The position numbers and the translations under genes are program-made. The notes under the pieces are model-generated. The model ran no database searches, was not told the DNA's origin, and worked only from the letters and a program-made list of their open reading frames with translations. Below are positions 1-10,693 of a stretch of 64,000 bases of DNA, one piece after another (the first letter of the stretch is position 1; the number at the start of each line of letters is the position of its first letter). This stretch comes from Cytospora piceicola (Eukaryota; Ascomycota; Sordariomycetes; Diaporthales; Cytosporaceae), in contig JALQBC010000020.1 in the NCBI GenBank assembly GCA_023375675.1, positions 248,001 through 312,000 of the forward strand. The letters are read 5' to 3'.

Positions 1-649
1 GCTCATTGCTTGTGTCTTGTCCAGGGTCCGGCTTGCGCCAGCGTGACCAACCGTGGCTGGTACCTGCGCGACGGTGGCAGCCATCTTGGTGGACTCGGAA
101 GGGAGGGAGCACAATGGAGGTCGTGGGCGGTGTGGTTTGTGTATGTGTGATACTTCGAGTAAGGTTGCAGGTTTGCGCCCCGAGTTTCTCTTGCAGCCTG
201 CTGCTTCTTTTGGGTGTTACAAAGAGGGAGAACGGGGGAGTCTGCACCGAGGTACCGAGTGGGACCAATGCCGGCTGGGTCGAGGGACGGAGCCGTATGT
301 GCGTATCCGTTGGTTTACATGTAGCGCCTTGTCGGGTCAGTAGGAAGGAGGCCAAGCTACACTAATTCCTGTTCCGATATTTGTGCGACCTCTGGTTGGC
401 GGGTCGCGCAAGCACGGCGCTGAATGCTGAGACGGCGGAACGGGGAAGTCGAGGTATTTCAGTCAGTCAGGCAGTCAGTCAGGCAGTCAGTCAGTCAATC
501 ACTGATGGCGGTCGGCGGTCGGGGACTTTAGCAGGATCGCGATGCCGGTGGGGGGGTTCAAGGGGGGGCAGGAGGTGGTCCGGGAGGATCAACAGGGTGG
601 AATTGTCATTGTCTGCGGGTCGATCGTTGTTCGGGCATAAAGGATGTGT

Positions 650-654
<5 letters not shown>

Positions 655-681
<27 letters not shown>

Positions 682-684
682 ATG
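655..684. repeat. (GGAT)n microsatellite
   Basis: About seven perfect GGAT units. Reading frames crossing it are only the repeat translated. Confidence 0.85.
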
Positions 685-1282
685 AACGGAGTAAAGAGTG
701 CGTTTAGTGAGTATGGTGGTAATTGAGATATCTGGTAAAAGGTAAAAGTGAGAGCTGACAGACAAACGGTAGAGGTTGAACAGGAAAGAAGAGGGCCAGC
801 TGGCTGCGCATGCAAGGAATTATGTAGGTGATCAAGTGGTGAGATGGAGAATGAGCGTGAGCTAATGCAACCTTGCTTCGCACGCTGCCACGGAAAGTAG
901 TAAGTGAGTGGCACTGGCACAGGCCTGGCCCGGGTAAAGTGGACGGATTGGGCAGTTCCCTGGAGGGGAAGTGTGGTTTCGGGTCTGTGTGATTTTTTTG
1001 CGGGTTGTGGAGTTGGATATGGAGATGGGTATGGGTATGGAAATGGGTATGGAGATGGAGATGGATATGGGGTTTCGCAATCAATTGACTATTTGGCGCT
1101 GGCGTTGGCGCTGGGTGCTGAAAGCTCTGAATGATGGTGCATTGGGTGAGTGATTGGGAAGGAAGCGAGGATACTTTGCAGCAAATTGGTGAATGTCCAT
1201 GGATACTACTCCAGGGCTACTAATTACCAGTTACCTAAGTACCCTAGGCACCTACGTACTTGGGCACCCAGGTACTTGGTAG

Positions 1283-1318
1283 AATTAAATACGTAGGTAC
1301 CTGCCTAGGTATTTAATT
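1283..1318. repeat. 36-bp inverted repeat inside an ACCTAGGT cluster
   Basis: The arms AATTAAATAC (1283-1292) and GTATTTAATT (1309-1318) are perfect reverse complements. They enclose a 16-base core that itself holds GTAGG and CCTAG half-sites, so the hairpin can extend inward. Confidence 0.75.
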
Positions 1319-1815
1319 TTGAGCTAACTAGGTACCTATTGTGTGTCGTTGCCGTTCCGTTGTCGTCGTTTATTATCGTTTGTTTTGACTTACTCATGTT
1401 ACTGTACTTTTAAAAGCGAGGTTGTTGGAAGAGCGAACAATTTGACGTCATATTTCCTGCAGATCTATTCGAGAGCCAATTCCGAAGAGAGTTTACTTTG
1501 AAGATTGATGATGAGATCGAAGGTGTTGGTGAACGATATGCTGGATATGGTTTATGAGGGTGCATGTGTCCAAGATCCTGGGCTGGGCGCGTGGTGGGGG
1601 TGGGCACAATGATGATATCACCTACCCCCCTTCCACACCCCCCCCTCAAGGGCTTCGTGCGTCCTGGTGTCCTCCGTTTCTCAACCCTTGTCCCCGTCCT
1701 GGTCCGGATCCGGGTCCGGGGTCCGGGTTCCTTGTGCATAGCTCGCTCCTCATGCTTGACTCGGGACGGAGTACGTATATCACCACAGTATCAGTATTGT
1801 GAGGCATCAGTAACT

Positions 1816-1836
1816 AAGTACCTAGGTACCTAGGTA
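1816..1836. repeat. ACCTAGGT tandem cluster
   Basis: Two overlapping TACCTAGGTA units form one example of the self-complementary motif that recurs through the long intergenic regions of this window. Confidence 0.8.
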
Positions 1837-3564
1837 GCTGCAGAGGACAACTGGGTACAGATGTGTAATGTGAGTACACCGTAACACCTTATATTATCCT
1901 GACCTACCACGGGGCATACATCTACCTAGGTAGGTATACATTCAAGGATGTTCTTCAAGTACGTACCTAGGTAACATACTCTGGAATTGTAGCATCCGCC
2001 CCTACTACGCAGTCCTTGGTTACCAATGATCTGATCCCATGTTACACGACAGAACGACGAAGCTGAGTATAGTAATCATGGTCCCTGGGATAAGTACATG
2101 TACTTATATATCAGTACGGATATGCAGTACCTGGATACTACCTAGGTAGGTAGTGGTACTGTGTCAGTACACTATGTATGAATGTATATATGTATATATA
2201 TATATGTAGGTAAGTAAGTAAGTATGTAGTGTCGATGCAATCCCTGACATCTGGAGACATCACGCGTGGGTTTTGCAGCGTGGGGTTTTCTCAGCGTGGG
2301 GTCTGGGGACGCAGATTAAAGTGGTGGCTCCTTCACATCATCATCATCATCATCGGTCAGATGCCGTTTTGTTGCCATTGCCCATTCTTTGTTACGCAGT
2401 ATGTTGCCGAAACTCAACCCAACGGCAGACGACGGTATTGGATAATCTGGCTAATCATGATAATCAGGACAATATAGAGATGGACTGGAGATCCTGAAAC
2501 GACTTTTCGCGCATCAGAATATTAAGGACGAAGTTACGAGACTCCGAGTCCATTGATGGCCTAACTCAACAAAGACATGAGACAAGCGACATGAAACAGC
2601 ACATACTCTCCACCTGTCAAGAGTTCACTGACGAGAACGGGACCAAGTTGTCTGGTCGCTAATAATCAATTAACTGAGCGGTGCTGAGAAGCGCTCAAAC
2701 GGGGCACGGCAGGTAAAAGAGGACCAAAATTCCCGATTTGGGTGTGTTATTGTTGATCATTCTAAGTTTCAAGTGTTACCTAGGTACTATGTAGATTCGG
2801 CCCCCAAATCCATTCATAGCGTGTACCATAGTATGGCACGGGTCACCACACCACAGGATAGGTACTTGGGTACTTACTTACTTAAGTAGGTACAGTAGCA
2901 GTCATGTCGGCCAGTCACATTTTAGCCGCAGCTTGCTCTCCAAATGTAGGTAGTGGAGTGGAATCTGCAAAGGGAGGGGAACTTACAGGACTGACAGCCT
3001 GCCAGCCTGACAGCCTGACAGGCTAAACAAACCCCTGGGGCCTGACAACCCAGACACCCAGTCACCCCTGGCGCAGTCCCCTCCAAGGCGGCTACCAGCA
3101 CCCTGGCACCATGGGCCCTGACCTTGTTTAGTCCCCCCGCCGCCGTTCCATTTGCCTGCCTCACTCGATCAAGCCCTACCTAGCCTAGCCTAGCCTACTG
3201 TTGTGCTGTTGTGCTGTTGTGCTGTGGTGACTGTGTACTGTACGCATTACTCCAGCAATGAATGCACCGCATCATCGTCTTTGCTTTGCAGCAGCAAAAT
3301 CGACCACCACCACGAGACCGTCAACATCCAAATCCAAATCCAAACCCACATCTTAGCCATTGGCCCATTTGACTTTCAGCCAATCAAGGCGACAAGAGAA
3401 ACAACAGCAGCGTTATTCCTTTTCAAGGCCATGCTTTGATTCCCCCCTTCGTTGTCCTAATACTAAAAAACCCCCCTTGGCTTGATTAGAAGGCTTGAAG
3501 CTTCCCTTCTCAGTATCACCGTCATCGCCGCATCGAGGGCGTCTTCGCCCTACCACGTCCAGCC

Positions 3565-6500
3565 ATGTTCAACATCTCCAGCTTCGTTCAGAGGGCCCAG
3601 CAGCTTCTCGACCCTATGCAGGGTCTGAACCTCACTGACTCCGACAGGAATCCCTCCAAGGCAACCCTCTTTCAGAACCAGTTCCGACTCCCCTCCTCTC
3701 AACATCCCTTGTACGAGATTACCGCCGAGCTCACCATCCCTCCCTCGAACATCACCCAAGGCGGAAAGAATGATTCCGGCTTCCACTATGCCGGAAAGCT
3801 GCACCTTTCCGAAGCCTTCATGTGCTTCTCGACTACACCCTCGAGCTTCCTGTCGTCCGCGAGCACCTCGACCTCCTCGACATTTACAGGGCAGACACAT
3901 GGCGGCGGTCCAGGCGGCAATGGCTTCACGTTTCCTCTGTGCTCTATCCGAAGGGTAGAGAGGCTACACAGTCAGAACTTCCAGGTTCGGACCTTCGTCT
4001 TCGAGACATACACGGTCCACGATGCTGACACCCCGTGCAGTTCGCCCTAGCCATCACCACTTGGAACGGTCTGACCCAGGCTGCCGCCAAGGATAAGGAT
4101 ACCCACAAGGACAATAAGGAGCTTCGGGAGCAGAGGATAACAATCACACTCGCCGGTAGCAGGCAAGCATGTGAGAGGTTCTGCGACGGCCTGAAAAAGG
4201 GTCTGCGTGCCGGAGTAGGAAACGTCGGAAAGCTCAAGAAGGTCATGGGAGAGTGCTACTCTGAGTACCTGTTGCGCACAGAGGACCAAAAAAGCTCAAG
4301 CCCCCCAGATGCTGGGCTCGGGATGATGTTTCGATACCCAGGCGATCCGAAGAAACTGCGAGACCGCGCAAAGATGCGCCTGTGGGCCGAGTACCTGCGC
4401 GACAACGGCCGGAACATGAACCTCATCCGACAGCCTACATTCCATAAGCTCATCCGAGTAGGTCTCCCAAACAGGCTAAGGGGCGAAATGTGGGAGTTGA
4501 CCTCCGGCTCCATGTACCTGCGCCTCGAGGAACCAAACCTATACAGCGACACCCTTAAGAAATTCGAAGGACAGGAGTCTCTCGCTATTGACGAGATCGA
4601 GAAGGACCTCAACCGAAGTCTTCCGGAATATCCTGGTTTCCAGAGTGAAGAGGGAATCGGCCGGCTGCGACGAGTCCTCACCGCTTACAGCTGGGTGAAT
4701 GCTGACGTCGGCTACTGCCAAGCCATGAACATAGTCGTGGCAGCACTTCTCATCTACATGTCAGAAACGCAGGCATTTTTCTTGCTATCGGCACTATGCG
4801 ACCGCTTGGTCCCCGGGTACTACTCCACGACCATGTACGGCACCCTGCTGGATCAGAAAGTATTCGAAAGCTTGGTCGAGAGGACGATGCCGGTCCTCTG
4901 GGAACATCTGGTTAAGAGCGACGTTCAGCTGTCTGTCGTGTCCCTGCCTTGGTTCCTGTCGCTTTACATCAACTCGATGCCCCTGGTATTCGCGTTCAGG
5001 GTCCTTGACGTGTTTTTTGTGGAAGGCCCGAAAGTTTTGTTCCAGGTTGGCTTGGCCATATTACGGATCAACGGGGAGGATCTTTTAGACTCGACGGACG
5101 ACGGTGCTTTCATTTCGGTTTTGAAGTCTTACTTTGCGCGGCTGGACGAATCAGCCCATCCAAAGTCCGAGAATCCCAAGCTGCGCGCTGTCACGAGATT
5201 CCAGGAGCTCATGGTAGTCGCGTTTAAGGAGTTCTCACAGGTGACACACAACAGCATTACGGATCTGCGACTCAAAAACAAGGACGCAGTTCTCAATAAC
5301 ATCGAGAACTTTGCCAAGAGAACAGCAATCCGGAATCTTGGCCCTGATGCCAAGATCATGAACGCAGATGAGTTGGGTGCGCTGTACGACAGGTTCTTTG
5401 GTGTGCTGTACGAGCGACAGCAACGAAACAAGCTCCTGCAGCAGGAACAGGAGCGCCGGGCTAAGACCGGTCGGCCAAAGCTGGGAGATCTGCAGCAAGA
5501 TGAGGCGGTTGAGAGAGGCAGAGCAGGCCTTGGAGCTCCTAGTACGTCGGAGATGGACTACGATGCCTTCCGGGAATTTTTGGCTGGAATGTCGAAATGG
5601 GCAATCTCGGACTCGCCAGCGACTCCCCGTCAAAATACAAGTCAGGAAAAAGACAAGAGCGCCTGGACAAATAGTATGCGGAAAGGCGATGTGTACACTG
5701 GTCCATGGGGAACTGGGCCTGAGCCGGCAGACCATGAGTTTCTGCGGCGGCTCTTCAAGCGCTGGGACAAGGACGAGAAGGGCCAGGTCACTTTGCAGGA
5801 CGTCGTCTCCGGCATGGCGCAGATCAAGGGAAGGCGCGACATCATGGGCTCCATCACCTACTTCTTTGAGCTTTATGACGACGACGGTGATGGCAGGGTG
5901 GATCGGGAAGGCATACTACGCATCTCCGAGGCTTTGCTGTTCCTTTCACGTCGGGGGCTAGATGGTAGCCTAAGCCCCTCAGCATCACATCTGGGTCTGA
6001 ACGGGCTTCAAGAATCTGGTGGAAATGGCAACAGCCTGGACGACTCGTTCCCGGGGACGTCTGTCAATGAGCGATTCCTCGGAAGCGTCAGCGCTTTCAT
6101 CCGACGTTGCTTCGAGTACGCCGATCCGGACCATCCCAGAAACCAAGATGCGGCAGCTCCCGGGACTGGAGGCAACGGAACAGAAGACAGCATTCCTGAC
6201 CCAGACGCATTCACCATCGGGGACGAAGATGAAGACGAGGAAGAGGACCTTCTCGTTCTGGAAGACACGCCCGAAGAGGAAACTGCCAAGAAGATTCCCA
6301 AGAAGTCTAGCATACCACCCGCGATCAGCGTCAATACTACGGCCTCGGATGGCCGCCGACATGTATCCAAGGCCGAATCCGAAAGGGCCAATGTTGCCCT
6401 CGACCCCTCTAACCCTCTGTACATGACCCTTCCGACATTCAGGATGGTTATCCTGGCGGACGAGCTGCTAGAGCAGTTCTTCGAGTCCAGCTTCCCAGCC

Positions 6501-7046
6501 TCGTTCCACATCATCCAGGGGTTGCCAAGCAGCACAAGCTCCTCGAACCTCACCACATTCTCCAGCATTGGCCAGTCTGCCGGACGCGCAGCAGCGGCCA
6601 TCGGCGGCGCACCCGTAGCCGTGGCGGGCGCCAACCGCGGCCTCCGGGGCGTCCTAGACGGCATCGTCAACGACGGGATGCGGGTGGCGGCCGAGGTCAG
6701 GAGGAGGATGGACGAGGCGCAGAAGGAGCTGGAGAAGAACGCGACGCCGGGGCAGAGGGCGGCGCAGGACGAGGAGGAGGAGGACGACGAGGACCTGGAC
6801 GTGCACTCGCTCCGGACGCCGACGACGTTCGGCGACATGGAGAGGAGGAGCATCAGGAGCGTCAAGCAGGAGGACCGCATGCTGCTGGAGGGGGCGGACG
6901 CGGAGGCGGGCGGGGGCAGCGGGAGGGGCGACGGGGGGGAGGGGGGCGCGGGCCCGGCCGGGGACGGGGATGGGGGGCCGAAGGCGAGGCCGGGGGGTGT
7001 TGTCGAGGAGGCGGGGGCGACGAGGACGGTAGAGTTTGACGGCTGA
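3565..7046 (+). CDS. GRAM-TBC-EF-hand RabGAP, Gyp2/Mdr1 type
   Basis: Predicted GTPase-activating protein for Rab/Ypt GTPases, acting on Golgi or endosome traffic. Yeast Gyp2/Mdr1 is the nearest family I recognise. The model has two exons, 3565-3984 and 4041-7046. The 56-bp intron (3985-4040) has donor GTTCGG, branch GCTGAC at 4023-4028 and acceptor GTGCAG. Splicing gives NFQ-FALAITTWNGL and restores the GRAM domain (roughly residues 70-200). The protein is 1141 aa. The TBC domain starts near residue 278. Both catalytic fingers are present: IEKDLNR at 326-332 (Arg332) and GYCQ (Gln367). Downstream is a degenerate EF-hand (WDKDEKGQV) and a better one (DDDGDGRVDREG, with Gly instead of Glu at loop position 12). 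An acidic low-complexity stretch follows, then a Gly-rich GC-heavy tail. The start codon context is good and nothing upstream extends the frame. Confidence 0.93.
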
Positions 7047-8008
7047 AGGAAAGGGGGTGTCAAGTGTAGTAGGTAGTGTATGTATGTATGCATGGTCTTA
7101 CCGGGCAACCGTGTGGTTATGTATGGCTATGGGTTAGGCGAGACTCCTGGAATTGGATGGCTTGGTATCCTATTTTCTCTCTCTCCCCCCCCCCCCCCTT
7201 TTCATTTGTGTCCTCTTTTTCTGCGTTTTGTTTCTCCCTTGCTCAGGCGTGTAAAGGAAGGGTTATAGGTATGAGAAGGTAGCAAGGAGGGCATAGACTA
7301 CATAGCGAACGAAGTTTGGTTACCGGAGAGCCGTGCTCAGGGCCCGAGATCACGGGTGCTTTGATGAAGTGCAAATCGATGCATGGGACGCGAATAGGTA
7401 GGAAACGAGAACATCACTCACCGGGAATAGCTAACCTCCGGGAGACTCAGGCGCAACCTTGGGTACCTCATATGAGGTGGAATCCGACTTGCATTGTCAA
7501 GTAACCAAGGGCTCGAATCTCGACCTCACCCTTCCCTCAGCCACTTTGTATTCCTGTTCCAGCTTGGATGACGAGGACTTTATCTTACAAGAGTACACCC
7601 CCCCCTCCCCCTCGTGACTCTAGATCCCAAAGCCTCGTTCCTATGGCGCTCGTCCCTAGCCCCTGGCAAGAACCAGCTGCAGAACGTATGCTTGCATTCA
7701 TTTGTTTCTCCTTCTTTCCTTCATTATCGTCATCCTCCTGATCAGACCCAAACGACTTATCGGTGTGTGGACACACAACGTATACGCAACCAGTCAGGTT
7801 GAGTAAGTACCCTTATTGCCGTCTAGGGGCGCCGCAGCATCATAGTTTTCTGCCGAAGGGGGGGGGAGGGCCTCCTTCGCATTGTTCCCCGACCCTGATC
7901 TGGAACTGCTTCTCCTCTCTACTTGCCCCCCCCCCCCCACACGCTTGGATGGTATTACTTGCTTGCCACCTCTCCACTCACTGGTCGTCATCCACTTCCC
8001 CCTTCTGA
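7047..8008. other. Intergenic, no supported gene
   Basis: Contains the 3' end of the RabGAP transcript, poly-C tracts (around 7186-7198 and 7926-7939) and no convincing coding sequence. Short open frames here run through the homopolymers. Confidence 0.6.
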
Positions 8009-9231
8009 ATGCCCAGTGTTGCGATCGATGGGCTGGTCGTCTCGAACCAAGGGAACAGCAGCGGTGACCAGGACTTAGCGACCCAGCCCTCGTCTGCTTC
8101 CTCGGGATCCCTCACGATGACCACTTCGACCAGCACGCAGCATGTTACTGTTGCTTTTGGTGCCCCTGGCGCTTCTTCTTCGGCTGGGGACGGGCAGGGG
8201 AGTACGTCTGTTCTTGATGGGGGCGAGGGCACGACGCAGATATCGGCAGGTGGTGATAGACCTAGCTCTGTCGGTTCTGATTCCTTTGGTTCAGATCCCG
8301 TTGGTTGTACCGACATTAGGTCTGCCTCTATCGAGGCTGCATCCATCGGGCTTATTTCTGGCATCGGCACCAGTACTATCGGCTCTACTTCTACCGGGCC
8401 TGTCTCTGTTATATAATTATGGGAGCAAGGGCCCGACACAGATACCGACGGGTGGTGAGGGAGCTACCCCCATCTGCTTAGATTCCTACGGCTCCAATCC
8501 CTCTAACACCTCCATTAGGTCTGCTCCCGTCGGTTCAACCTACACTAGGTTCCCCTTCGCCATCGGCTCTAATCCCTTTGTCTCCAACCATGTGGTCTAC
8601 GTCTATCGGGTCTGTTAGTGTTGTATCTGGTACTAAGGGCTCGACTCCTATCACAATCATCGGCGTTCCGACCAGTTCACTGGCTGGAGGCGAGGGGATT
8701 ACGCCTGCTCTTACCAGTCTTGGGGATATATCAAAGGACCCGATAGGTAGTGAGGACTCTGATTCCATCAGCTCTGCTTCTTTCGGCTCCAGTTCTACCA
8801 GGTCAGCTACTGTCGTGAGAGGTATCGAGGGCTCTACTTCCCTCGTAAACAACTGTACTCCTGGCAGTTCCCTAGCTAGAAGCGGGTTTGCTGGTCTTCC
8901 CCATAGCGCGACAGTGGTACCGGTACCAACAGATGGCAGTGGATCAACTTCCATCGTTCAATTTACTGTCCTTCCCGATGGTAAGGGCTCAACCTCTACC
9001 GTCGCTTTCAATGTCCCGGTCACTTCCTCGACAAGAGGCGGAGAGTCAACATCTAATCCCACTGGTAGCACCATCCAGGCAACAACAGATGGCATTGCTA
9101 CTTTCTCAGTGCTGACTGTCCGCACGCACCCAAACACGTCCTCCTCATCCATAGCGCCTCCCTCCCTTGTCGCAAAAGCCTCGTCGCAGATATTCGCAGA
9201 TGACTACCCAGGTAGTCCGTCCGTTTATTAG
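8009..9231 (+). pseudogene. Decayed Ser/Thr-rich tandem-repeat protein gene
   Basis: Ser/Thr/Gly-rich sequence of the kind found in fungal wall or stalk proteins runs through three frames in succession: 8009-8416 (ATG start, then TAA), about 8410-8580, and 8578-9231 (stop). The frame changes coincide with imperfect tandem repeats of about 200 bp. The GGC of the core (K/E)G(S/T/P)T falls at 8228, 8430 and 8638, spacings of 202 and 208 bp, neither divisible by three. Shorter units (GSTSxV) continue to about 9000. No signal peptide, membrane anchor or catalytic domain is visible. It could instead be a live gene with two unrecognised introns, but I found no convincing splice pair, so I favour decay by slippage. 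Confidence 0.45.
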
Positions 9232-10693
9232 TCTATAGTTACCTAGGTAGTTACGAGAATATGTCTAGAGATAAGGGCTAATTGATTGAGACTTACCTTA
9301 CAGGGTCCCTCGAGTCGAAAGGTAGAGCCACCAGATAACCACAACGGCGCAAAGGCAGATGCTCACCAGGAACCAGTAGCAAGGGCCACCACAGGTGCCG
9401 CCCATTCTGGGCGCAGCACAACAGAGCTCGAGGCAGGTTGGTATTGCTTGGGGAGGCATTGTTCCTCACCAAGAGGCCAATAGGCAGCCTCAGGGGCCTT
9501 GGTATTTTGAGAGGAACTCATAGTATCTTGGAGCTCCCAGGTGTGTGCACGTATGAGTTAATCAGAATAAAGAATACAGAAACCCAAATGTAAGAGTATT
9601 TATTCTTATTCTCTGGTGTTTATTCTCTGTTGTCGGTTGCCTTACACTTTGGTGTGTAATTGGGAAGGCCGTGTGAAGACTAGTGAAAACTGTGCAGTTG
9701 CTCCATGATCATGGGCAAAAAGGGAAGTAGGAGACACCCTTCACACGGTGCGGCTAAAAATACTTAGCAAGGTCGCGGTCCCAGTTGATCTAGGGTTAGG
9801 GTGTCCTACTCAGATATACCTAATCGAAATCGCCTAAAACGCTCAGAATACCGTATAGTCTGGTGGGTCTAGTGTTCCCCCCCCCCCCCCCGGATTCTCT
9901 CCGTCTCGCAGGGACGATTCCTCGACTTATGGCGCTCACCTAGGTAACAATATGAACCGAACCTTGATTTTTTCGCTATTGATAGTACCTGGTGTGGCCT
10001 TTTAGGGGATCAAAACCGTTATGGCTACGACAGTCGAGCCAACCTTTGAGTGTCGCTACCAGGGCCCCCATCAATTGCCATGGAGTCTCGCCGACTTTCA
10101 CTCCAAGTCTTCCCTTCCTTCCAGAATCCAGACTCGACCCAACAACGTCTATATTGTCAAGAGAGAAAGAACCGTCATCGATGATATTAATCATCGGACC
10201 ATGGCTCCTTACCATCTCATCCACCAGCCAGTGCTAGGTAGCTGTGCTGGCAGTTCGGAAACATTCCCACCTTCCCAACAACTCGTGAGACATGCATGTA
10301 TTTCGTCCTTCATACCAACTCATCTGCGGTGTGGAAGGACTTACACAGAACCATGTTTGCGACCGCTCTTGTCGAACACGTCCTACCACAGAGAGCCCTG
10401 TGACATGCACAGATCACGAGGACGGCTTCGATCTCATGCTGCCCCCCGTCGTCTTCCTCTTCATCCTTCGCATCATGAAGATTTGAACCACTGGCTAGCG
10501 CCTGCAATTATCTCAAAAAGCCACACTGCCGTTGTGGACTTGTCTTTCTCCACTTGCCTCATACGAACCATCGTCGCCAGCTATCGTTGGAGGATATCTG
10601 AGCGGCTGGCATACTCGCACTCCCTCTTATGAGACATCCATTCCGTGATTCTACGCGGGGCTCCAGGGCAGCTTGGGACCTTTCTCCGGCATC
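9232..10693. other. Intergenic apart from the small minus-strand remnant
   Basis: Holds a poly-C run of about 16 at 9879-9894, a short GGGTTAGGG-like sequence near 9790, and an ACCTAGGT half cluster at 9240. A 203-codon plus-strand frame (10021-10632) has no recognisable domain and a composition unlike the neighbouring genes, so it was not called. The 3' part must include the promoter of the GH76 gene. Confidence 0.5.
9298..9521 (-). pseudogene. Possible small membrane-protein remnant
   Basis: Two overlapping short frames lie on the minus strand. The first, 9521 to 9363, encodes 52 aa beginning MSSSQNTKAPEAAYWPLGEE. The second, 9405 to 9298, encodes 35 aa with a clear hydrophobic helix (CYWFLVSICLCAVVVIWWLY). 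A Pro/Tyr-rich cytosolic head followed by one helix resembles the N-terminus of fungal type II membrane proteins, and a single frameshift would join them. Both are below usual gene-calling length, and function is unknown. Confidence 0.25.

Larger units (their letters stand above)
1..3564. other. Intergenic, repeat-rich, no supported gene
   Basis: No open frame here has the composition of a real protein. The stretch holds GTCA-type repeats at about 460-499, a (GGAT)n run at 655-684, a degenerate GGTATGGAGATG repeat at about 1017-1070, ACCTAGGT-type clusters (about 1228-1340, 1816-1836, 1921-1975, 2140-2155, 2777) and short TATA-rich runs near 2185. The last few hundred bases before 3565 must contain the promoter and leader of the RabGAP gene, but no specific element could be assigned. 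Confidence 0.6.

Noticed and set aside
704..1084. His/Thr-rich minus-strand frame
   Set aside because: It is the GGTATGGAGATG repeat translated backwards.
6008..7108. 366-codon minus-strand frame
   Set aside because: Antisense shadow of the acidic, low-complexity 3' end of the RabGAP gene.
7880..8008. Upstream exon or signal peptide for the Ser/Thr-rich gene
   Set aside because: No hydrophobic leader and no donor/acceptor pair that keeps frame with 8009 could be found.
9786..9800. Telomere-like GGGTTAGGG
   Set aside because: Only about one and a half units. A similar short match near 63,225 shows it occurs by chance.
10021..10632. 203-codon plus-strand frame
   Set aside because: No domain, signal or repeat is visible. 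The composition looks non-coding, and it sits in the probable upstream region of the GH76 gene.
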